From a virus: a stretch of 52,320 nucleotides of DNA. The stretch covers positions 1-52,320 of the IMG/VR virus record IMGVR_UViG_3300021964_000098. One strand, written 5' to 3'. A program made the translations under genes and the position numbers. The notes beneath the pieces were generated by a model. That model did no database searches and was not told the DNA's origin. It was given only the letters and a program-made list of their open reading frames with translations. Positions 45,788-52,320 of this stretch are shown piece by piece; the first letter of the stretch is position 1; every line of letters starts with the position of its first letter.

Positions 45788-47382
45788 TGTCGTTAGCATT
45801 TGGTTTATCTTGCACAGGAGGTTTAAATACTAACCTCAATGAATTTGATATGCTCAAGCAGCCGGGGTCGGCTAAAGAGCTATTGAATTTTGAGGTAGAC
45901 CCTGATGGTGGCTACAGGCGCGTAAGTGGGTACACTCCTTATGGTACAACTAGACCTGAAGGTGCTAGTAGAATTTTAGGTGTAGTACCTTATGGCCTTG
46001 GTGTTGTTGCTTGTGTTGATACATCAGTATACTACACTGAAGATGGAACAACTTGGCTTCAGATTAATAGGGACACTGGACACTCTGGAGTTCTTGAGGT
46101 TAATTTAAGCAGTCAAACAGAACTAGACCGACCTAACCAAGGTCAAGCTCAGTTTGCTTTAATGCAATCATCTTTAAGTGCGCCTAATGCCACTTATGGA
46201 TCTTTATCAATTGCAACAGGGGCCGACAAAGTTGCTCATTTTCATATTGATGGTGTAGGTGCAACAAGAAAATTTGTATACAGAGAAACATCATCTCCTG
46301 CTGCTGGTAAATACATTGAAAATCACGATAAGCATTTGTGTGTTGTAGATACAACAAATGCACCTAGCACATTATATTATTCAAAAACAAATGATGATAA
46401 AGATTTTTCGGGTACTGGCTCAGGCTCAGTAACTATTTCAGATAAAATAACAGGAATTAAAAGCTTTCGTGGCTCGCTTTATATTTTCTGTCAAAACACT
46501 ATTCATCGTTTAGATAATATTAATGATTCGGCTAATACTGCGGTTGTTCAAATAACAAATAACGTAGGATGTCTTAGCGGCTACAGCATTCAAGAAATTG
46601 CAGGTGACGTAGTATTTTTAGCCCCTGATGGCATTAGACTTGTAGCAGCAACAGAACGTATTGGTGACGTAGAGTTAGGATCTACTTCTCGTCAGATACA
46701 ATCTATTATATCGGCATTAGCTTCTAATATATCTAATTATACTATTAGCAGCGTTGTACTTAGAAACAAGTCTCAATACAGATTATTTTATACAGGAAGT
46801 TCGTCAGACATAGATGCGTCTAGAGGTGTGATAGGTACACTAACGCCTCAAGGTTTTCAGTGGTCTGAAATTAAAGGTATTCAAGCTCCTGCAATAAACT
46901 CAGGCTTTGACGCTTCAGGAGATGAAAAAGTATATCATGGAGATAATTTAGGTTATATATACTCTCATGATGTAGGTAATAACTTCTACGAAGATGGAAG
47001 TACACAGGCTATAGCAGCCTCTTATAAAACTCCTAACTTAGACTTTGGAGATGTTGGAACTTTAAAAACATTAAGATATGCAAAAATATCTTTAGGCCCG
47101 GAAGGAGAAGTAACGCCTTCTGTTAGAGTAAGATATAACTACGAAGATACCACTATTCCACAACCTAATGATTATGTTTTAACAAATGTTAGAACTCCGG
47201 CGTTGTTTGGATCTTCTCTTTTTGGTACGGGAGTATTTGGAGGAAGTTTAGATCCTCTGACTAGAGTAGCAATTCAGGGTAGTGGACATACTTGTAGTTT
47301 TAAAATTTTTTCAGAAGACAATAAACCTTCTTATTCTATAAATGGTTTATATGTAGACTATACGCCTTCTGGTAGGAGATAA
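45787..47382 (+). CDS. Tail tubular protein B (nozzle), short form
   Basis: 531 residues, shorter than T7 gp12 (794). Opening GLSCTGGLNTNLNEFDMLKQ-PGSAKELLNFEVDPDGGYRR is typical of the nozzle family, followed by a beta-propeller-like region (VVPYGLGVVACVDTSVYYTE; ITGIKSFRGSLYIFCQNTIH; GDVVFLAPDGIRLVAATERI). The end, around TRVAIQGSGHTCSFKIFS and SINGLYVDYTPSGRR, is also conserved in short marine forms. Builds the tail tube that attaches fibres. Begins with its ATG overlapping the TTPA stop. Confidence 0.85.
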   Translation: MSLAFGLSCTGGLNTNLNEFDMLKQPGSAKELLNFEVDPDGGYRRVSGYTPYGTTRPEGASRILGVVPYGLGVVACVDTSVYYTEDGTTWLQINRDTGHSGVLEVNLSSQTELDRPNQGQAQFALMQSSLSAPNATYGSLSIATGADKVAHFHIDGVGATRKFVYRETSSPAAGKYIENHDKHLCVVDTTNAPSTLYYSKTNDDKDFSGTGSGSVTISDKITGIKSFRGSLYIFCQNTIHRLDNINDSANTAVVQITNNVGCLSGYSIQEIAGDVVFLAPDGIRLVAATERIGDVELGSTSRQIQSIISALASNISNYTISSVVLRNKSQYRLFYTGSSSDIDASRGVIGTLTPQGFQWSEIKGIQAPAINSGFDASGDEKVYHGDNLGYIYSHDVGNNFYEDGSTQAIAASYKTPNLDFGDVGTLKTLRYAKISLGPEGEVTPSVRVRYNYEDTTIPQPNDYVLTNVRTPALFGSSLFGTGVFGGSLDPLTRVAIQGSGHTCSFKIFSEDNKPSYSINGLYVDYTPSGRR

Positions 47383-47384
47383 GA

Positions 47385-50300
47385 ATGGCTGGAACAAGCT
47401 ACACACGACAAAGCACATTTGCAGACGGCGATACGATAACCGCTGCGTTATTTAACGATGAATACAACCAGCTTGTAAATGCTTTTAGTTATGCTAGCAC
47501 AGGTACTACGGGGCATCAGCATGATGGTTCAGCAGGTCAAGGTGGTAATATTGCCACGATTGGTGATCAAGACTTTCTTAACAAAATAGTTGTTGATAGC
47601 ACTAACAATCGTTGGGGAGTGTATGTAGAAGTTGGTGGGGTTGCTACTGAGCAAATACGTATTCAGGATGGAGCAATTGTTCCTGTTACAGATAATGGTA
47701 TAGATCTTGGTACTAGCTCATTAGAGTTTAAAGACCTATACCTTGATGGCACAGCTAACATTGATAGCTTAATAGCTGATACGGTAGATATAAATGCTGG
47801 AACTATTGATGGGACTACAATTGGTGCTACTAGTGCTAGTACCGGAGCGTTTACAACTCTTGCCGCTTCTGGTGCTACTACACTTAGCGGCACTTTATCT
47901 GTTGAAGGAAATACCATTCTTGGAAACGCCGCAACAGATACAGTCACGTTTACCGCCGACATTGCATCAAATATTCTACCCAATGCTGACAGTACTTACG
48001 ATCTTGGGGATAGCTCTACTTATTGGGCAAATGCCTATATAGATGCTGTTACTACAACTGGTAATGTATCTATAGGCGGTGACTTAACAGTTACTGGCAA
48101 CGCTACCATTGCAGGTAATCTTACGTTTGGTGATGCCGCAACTGATACTGTAGCTTTTAGTGCTGATGTAGCTTCTGATCTTTTGCCAAGTGTTGATGGT
48201 ACTTATGACTTAGGTGCTGTAGGTTCTGAATGGCAAGACCTGTACATAGACGGCACAGCAAACATTGATAGCCTTGTTGCCGACACAGCAGACATTAATG
48301 CAGGTACAATTGACAATACAGCCATTGGATCTACGACTGCTTCTACTGGTAACTTTTCTACACTGTCTATTGGCGGTACTGCAATAACTTCTACCGCCGC
48401 AGAACTTAACATCCTTGACGGAGTTACGGCGACTGCTACAGAACTAAATATTTTAGATGGTGTTACAGCGACAGCCTCCGAACTTAATCTTGTAGACGGC
48501 TCAAGCGCAGGAACAATTGTAAACAATAAGGCTGTTGTATATGGAGCAGCCGGAGAAGTCAACGCAACTACACTTCAATTAAGCGGAACTGCAATCACAG
48601 CAACTGCCGCAGAGCTAAATCTTTTAGACGGTGTAACTGCAACTACAACAGAAATAAATTATCTAAGTGGTGTTACTTCTTCTATTCAAACTCAGCTAGA
48701 TTCTTTACAAGATTCTGACGCAGACTTAGCAGCCATTGCCGCTTTGTCAAATGCTGACGGTAATTTTATTGTCGGTAATGGCAGTACATGGATTGTTGAG
48801 TCTGGAGCTACGGCACGAACCTCGCTGGGCTTAGGAAGCCTTGCAACAGCTAGTACAATTTCTAATGATGATTGGTCTGGTACTGATCTTGAAGTTGCTA
48901 ATGGTGGTACTGGAGCGTCTAGCGCATCAGCAGCCCGAACAAATCTTGGAGTTGCTATAGGCTCTGATGTACTAGCTTACGACAGTAACTTACAGTCTTT
49001 TGTAACTACGTTTACGCTTCCTACTACTGATGGTACTAGTGGTCAGGCACTTCTTACAGACGCAGCAGGTAACATTACTTTTGGTGATGTGGATGCTCTT
49101 CCAAGCCAGACAGGTAACAGCGGTTACTATCTTACAACTGATGGTACTAACCCGTCTTGGGATAATCTAACTGACGATCCTACTTTTACTGGCACTGTAA
49201 CTATAAGTGGCACTGAAGCAATTAAGGTTCCTGTTGGTACTACCGCACAGCGTCCTACGCCTGTTCAGGGCATGATTCGTTACAATACAACGGATACAGT
49301 CTTTGAAGGCTACGATGGGGCTGCTTGGGGTTCTATAGGCGCACAGTATGTTTATACACGTACTAATGCTACAGCTACCGCAGCACAAACTACATTCTCT
49401 GCTACATACACAGTAGGTTATGTAGATGTTTATTTGAATGGCGTAAAGTTAATTAATGGCACAGACTTTACAGCTACTAACGGGACTTCAATAGTTCTTT
49501 CATCTGGTGCAACGTCTGGTGATCTTGTAGAGATTATAGCTTTTGAAACTTTCTCTGTTGCAAATGTATTAACTCCAGCTAATAATCTTTCAGATGTTAA
49601 TGATGCAGCTACAGCCCGAACTAACTTAGGATTGGCTATAGGTACTGATGTACAAGCCTATGATGCTCAACTAGCAGATGTAGCCGGACTAACACCAACT
49701 GACGGAAACTTTATTGTTGGTGATGGTGCTAACTTTGTAGCTGAATCAGGTGCTACAGCTAGAACATCACTGGGGCTTGGAACAATCGCAACAGCAGCAA
49801 CTGGTGACTACGCTGCAACTGCTAACAACCTGTCTGACCTTGCTAGCGCATCTACTGCGCTTACTAATCTAGGTGGTGCAGCTACAGCAAACAATCTATC
49901 TGATTTGGCTAACGCTGGTACAGCAAGAACTAATCTTGGCGTAGCAATAGGCACAGACGTTCAAGCCTATGATTCAAACCTAACCAGTTTTGTCGGCACT
50001 TTTACTCTACCAACATCAGACGGAACTGCTGACCAAGTATTAACTACCAACGGCAGTGGTACTTTATCTCTTGCGGATGCTGGTGGTGGGGCTTGGAACT
50101 TCATTAACTCAACTACGGTTTCTTCCACGGTTGCATCAATAGATATTACATCTGGAATTGGAAGCACATACGATTTTTATGTGTTACAGCTTGTAAAAGT
50201 GGCACCTGTTAATACAGGAAGTGGAAGCCCTTTTAAGATTAGAACATCTACAGATGGCGGGAGTAGCTTTGACTCAAGTGGCTATTCTTATGCCGCAGGT

Positions 50301-50618
50301 TCTATTAGAGATTCTAGCGCTTCATTTTCAGGCTTGAACAGCGCAAGCGATAGTGAAATAAGAGTTAGTAATTTTGGTCAGGGTGCAACATCTGGAGAAA
50401 GTTTAAGTGGATTTATATATTTAGTAAAACCATCTGACGCTGCAAATTTTTATCTTTTTTGGGATTTAGCTGGTCTTAGTTTTCCAACCTCTCAATTTCA
50501 GAGGCATTTTGGTGGTGGGCAAAGAGAAACTGCCGCTGATGTAGATGCCATTAGGATTTATCACGACAACAGCATAGACGGTGGAACAGTTAGGTTGTTT
50601 GGTATAAATAATTCATAG
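47385..50618 (+). CDS. Large tail fibre (anchor-type) with LDGVTAT repeats
   Basis: 1077 residues. N-terminal YTRQSTFADGDTITAALFND-EYNQLVNAF and HQHDGSAGQGGNI are typical tail-attachment segments of marine phage fibres. Then repeats: STYDLGDSSTYWANAYIDAV-type units, TAAELNILDGVTATATELNI repeats (48390-48660), ARTNLGVAIGSDVLAYDSNL repeats, a VQGMIRYNTTDTVFEGYDGA-AWGSIG unit, and the GYVDVYLNGVKLINGTDFTA module found in T7-like fibres. The C-terminal ~200 residues are a compact domain (STDGGSSFDSSGYSYAAGSI). The LDGVTAT repeats are shared with the 50915 fibre gene. Confidence 0.85.
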   Translation: MAGTSYTRQSTFADGDTITAALFNDEYNQLVNAFSYASTGTTGHQHDGSAGQGGNIATIGDQDFLNKIVVDSTNNRWGVYVEVGGVATEQIRIQDGAIVPVTDNGIDLGTSSLEFKDLYLDGTANIDSLIADTVDINAGTIDGTTIGATSASTGAFTTLAASGATTLSGTLSVEGNTILGNAATDTVTFTADIASNILPNADSTYDLGDSSTYWANAYIDAVTTTGNVSIGGDLTVTGNATIAGNLTFGDAATDTVAFSADVASDLLPSVDGTYDLGAVGSEWQDLYIDGTANIDSLVADTADINAGTIDNTAIGSTTASTGNFSTLSIGGTAITSTAAELNILDGVTATATELNILDGVTATASELNLVDGSSAGTIVNNKAVVYGAAGEVNATTLQLSGTAITATAAELNLLDGVTATTTEINYLSGVTSSIQTQLDSLQDSDADLAAIAALSNADGNFIVGNGSTWIVESGATARTSLGLGSLATASTISNDDWSGTDLEVANGGTGASSASAARTNLGVAIGSDVLAYDSNLQSFVTTFTLPTTDGTSGQALLTDAAGNITFGDVDALPSQTGNSGYYLTTDGTNPSWDNLTDDPTFTGTVTISGTEAIKVPVGTTAQRPTPVQGMIRYNTTDTVFEGYDGAAWGSIGAQYVYTRTNATATAAQTTFSATYTVGYVDVYLNGVKLINGTDFTATNGTSIVLSSGATSGDLVEIIAFETFSVANVLTPANNLSDVNDAATARTNLGLAIGTDVQAYDAQLADVAGLTPTDGNFIVGDGANFVAESGATARTSLGLGTIATAATGDYAATANNLSDLASASTALTNLGGAATANNLSDLANAGTARTNLGVAIGTDVQAYDSNLTSFVGTFTLPTSDGTADQVLTTNGSGTLSLADAGGGAWNFINSTTVSSTVASIDITSGIGSTYDFYVLQLVKVAPVNTGSGSPFKIRTSTDGGSSFDSSGYSYAAGSIRDSSASFSGLNSASDSEIRVSNFGQGATSGESLSGFIYLVKPSDAANFYLFWDLAGLSFPTSQFQRHFGGGQRETAADVDAIRIYHDNSIDGGTVRLFGINNS

Positions 50619-50627
50619 GAATAAACA

Positions 50628-50912
50628 ATGACACGTTATAAAGCAACACCAAATGGTAATGTTCAGTTTACTCCTGCAGAAGAGGCTGAATGGGATACAC
50701 AGGAAGCAGAATGGGCTGCTGGTGCAGATGACAGAGCGGCTGCTGAAGCCAGAGAAGAGCGAGATGAAAAACTAGCTGCTACAGATTGGAGAGCCTCCAG
50801 CGACTTAACGCTGTCAACTGAATGGGCAACCTACCGACAAGCACTACGGGATGTTCCAACACAAGAAGGCTTCCCCCACACAGTAACATGGCCTGAAGAG
50901 CCGGGAGCTTAA
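50628..50912 (+). CDS. Tail fibre assembly chaperone-like protein
   Basis: 94 residues. C-terminal half AREERDEKLAATDWRASSDL, then LSTEWATYRQALRDVPTQEG-FPHTVTWPEEP is the signature of phage tail assembly chaperones (PF16778 type: 'TDWxxxxD...YRQxLRDxPxQxGFP'). N-terminal half is acidic. Lies between two fibre genes, the normal position for such chaperones, which help fibre trimerise or attach. GGAG-like site upstream. Confidence 0.85.
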   Translation: MTRYKATPNGNVQFTPAEEAEWDTQEAEWAAGADDRAAAEAREERDEKLAATDWRASSDLTLSTEWATYRQALRDVPTQEGFPHTVTWPEEPGA

Positions 50913-50914
50913 CT

Positions 50915-52320
50915 ATGAGTAAAGCAAGAGATATAGCAGATAGCGCAGCTACAATTAATGCTCTAGACGGTGTTACTGCTACAGGAACAGAATTAAATAT
51001 TCTTGATGGGGTTACCGCAACTACTGCTGAACTTAACATCCTTGATGGTGTTATAGCAACCACAGCAGAATTAAATTATGTGGATGGTGTTACGTCTAAT
51101 TTACAAACGCAACTAGACAACATCTCAGTAACTTCAGGCACTCTTACCAAGACATTCGCACAGGATGAAGTGGCTACTATTACTTTGTCTAGCAGTATTA
51201 CTACGCCCGTAGTATCTGTGACCAAAGAAGTGGCTCAGACAGGAACTACCAATAATGCGTGGGATGTTAATTCTACTTCAGAGAACTACACACGTTTGGA
51301 CTCTGCGACTGCGACTACTTTGGATTTTGATACTTATGATGTTAGCACAGGTTCTTTTGTAGACAGCTTTTCTGTTGCTTCACAAGATGACAATCCTACG
51401 GGACTAGCTTTCAGTGCTGACGGCACAAAAATGTACATAACTGGCAGAACAAATGACAATGTATTTCAATACGCTTTGAGTACAGCTTTTGATGTCAGCA
51501 CTGCGTCCTATACGCAATCATTTGATGTCTCGTCACAAGCAAGCCAACCATCAGGTCTAGCTTTTAATACTGACGGTACCAAGATGTTTGTAGTAGATTT
51601 TAACGATGACGATGTAAATGAATATGCCTTGACTACAGGTTTTGATATTAGCACTGCATCTTATACGCAAAATTTTTCAGTGGCTTCGCAAGAAACAGTC
51701 CCGCACGACATTGCCTTTAATAATGATGGAACTAAGATGTTTATTTGTGGGAATGGCGGCGTAGAAGTTAATGAATATGCCCTGACTACTGGGTTTGATA
51801 TATCTACTGCATCATTTACAACAAACTTTTCGGTAAGCGCACAAGAGGCAAACCCTAGAGGTCTAGCATTTAGCGCCGATGGCACAAAAATGTTTGTTTG
51901 CGGCACAACTGGACAGGATGTTAATGAATATGCTTTGACTACCGGATTTGACATATCTACTGCATCCTACACTCAGAATTTTAGTGTATCAGCTCAAGAC
52001 ACAGCACCTAAATCAGTTAAATTCAATACTGATGGCACTAAGATGTTTATTCTTGGTGATACAGATGATGACGTATACGAATATACGTTATCGCTTAGTA
52101 AGGTGGTTTTAGGCTCTGGCTCATTTGCATCTGCTGATGTAGGTAAAACCATTGAAGCTAACAATGGTGCGTTTGTTTTAACTTCTACTGCTGGCGCTGT
52201 ATCTCAAACCACAGCACCCACTTCATACGCTCAAGTAGCTTCAGGCTCTTGGGAGATGTATGCCGTTGTATTTAACACGACTGATGGTGATTTGGAGTTG
52301 AGTGGCATAACAACGGGTCA
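50915..52320 (+). CDS. Tail fibre / receptor-binding protein with five-repeat array (3' end cut by window edge)
   Basis: Complete 5' end: ATG 50915, GGAG about eight bases upstream, two bases after the chaperone stop. 468 codons to the window edge without a stop. Opens with MSKARDIADSAATINALDGV, followed by TGTELNILDGVTAT repeats like those in the 47385 fibre, then LNYVDGVTSNLQTQLDNISV shared with window position 2 onward. A single array of five ~51-residue repeats (51330-52105, phrases DISTASYTQNFSVASQE, FNNDGTKMFICG, VNEYALTTGF) and the ASADVGKTIEAN module follow. If joined to the left edge at position 1, a 1177-residue fibre results. Confidence 0.82.
   Translation, partial: MSKARDIADSAATINALDGVTATGTELNILDGVTATTAELNILDGVIATTAELNYVDGVTSNLQTQLDNISVTSGTLTKTFAQDEVATITLSSSITTPVVSVTKEVAQTGTTNNAWDVNSTSENYTRLDSATATTLDFDTYDVSTGSFVDSFSVASQDDNPTGLAFSADGTKMYITGRTNDNVFQYALSTAFDVSTASYTQSFDVSSQASQPSGLAFNTDGTKMFVVDFNDDDVNEYALTTGFDISTASYTQNFSVASQETVPHDIAFNNDGTKMFICGNGGVEVNEYALTTGFDISTASFTTNFSVSAQEANPRGLAFSADGTKMFVCGTTGQDVNEYALTTGFDISTASYTQNFSVSAQDTAPKSVKFNTDGTKMFILGDTDDDVYEYTLSLSKVVLGSGSFASADVGKTIEANNGAFVLTSTAGAVSQTTAPTSYAQVASGSWEMYAVVFNTTDGDLELSGITTG
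51073..52320 (+). repeat. Right copy of the diverged direct repeat shared with 1-1254
   Basis: Aligns base for base with 1-127, with few differences to ~265 equivalents, then diverges in the repeat array and becomes near-identical again over the last ~210 bases. Only six bases shorter than the left copy. The conserved ends and swapped middle point to exchange of the five-repeat block between fibre alleles. Confidence 0.85.

Noticed and set aside
1-52320. tRNA genes
   Set aside because: I saw no convincing cloverleaf or T-loop GGTTCRANYC pattern in the intergenic spaces; a covariance search was not possible.

Overview
The window looks like almost the whole genome of a lytic, T7-like (short-tailed) marine bacteriophage, probably infecting a Gram-negative proteobacterium. 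Grounds: a podovirus head-tail set (TerS, TerL, portal of ~727 aa, scaffold, major capsid, tail tubular proteins A and B, fibres, internal virion proteins); a T7-type replication set (family A DNA polymerase, primase-helicase, ssDNA-binding protein, endonuclease I, exonuclease); a class I ribonucleotide reductase, frequent in marine phages; and no integrase, repressor or tRNA gene that I could see. No phage RNA polymerase is visible, and the only strong promoters are perfect host sigma70 consensus sequences, so transcription is probably by host RNA polymerase. The host cannot be named from the sequence.

Layout. A control region (35876-36648) separates two divergent units. Leftward (minus strand, 35875 down to 19021) are about 30 small and replication genes: small early genes and an H1-like basic protein, a DUF932 protein, SSB, primase-helicase, DNA polymerase, nucleases, endonuclease I, DUF3310 protein, nrdA, a small zinc ribbon and nrdB. 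Rightward (plus strand) run the late genes: terS, terL, portal, scaffold, capsid, a terminator just after the capsid gene, tail proteins, a large fibre, a tail-fibre chaperone and a second fibre that runs off the right edge. The left edge starts inside a fibre gene whose first ~1.25 kb match the right edge, so the two edges are probably adjacent in the genome, with the late unit continuing at 1-19024: rest of the fibre, holin/lysis-type membrane proteins, four or five large internal virion proteins, a small lipoprotein, a secreted cytochrome c-copper monooxygenase fusion and a T4-type lysozyme. The two units converge tail to tail at 19021-19024.

Most notable. (1) Gene 17323-18624 encodes a secreted CxxCH cytochrome c domain fused to a copper type II (PHM-like) monooxygenase with every expected copper ligand, inside the late lysis/virion region. 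(2) The control region carries six tandem, nearly perfect palindromes that differ in arm sequence but share a two-base centre, next to two divergent perfect TTGACA-17-TATAAT promoters, the rightward one apparently giving a leaderless terS mRNA. (3) Four intergenic hairpins share an almost invariant loop (CAC-T/A-ACGTA) while their stems vary by compensated changes, all just upstream of start codons. (4) Two versions of a fibre gene, built from blocks of exactly five 51-residue propeller-like repeats, occupy the two window edges.
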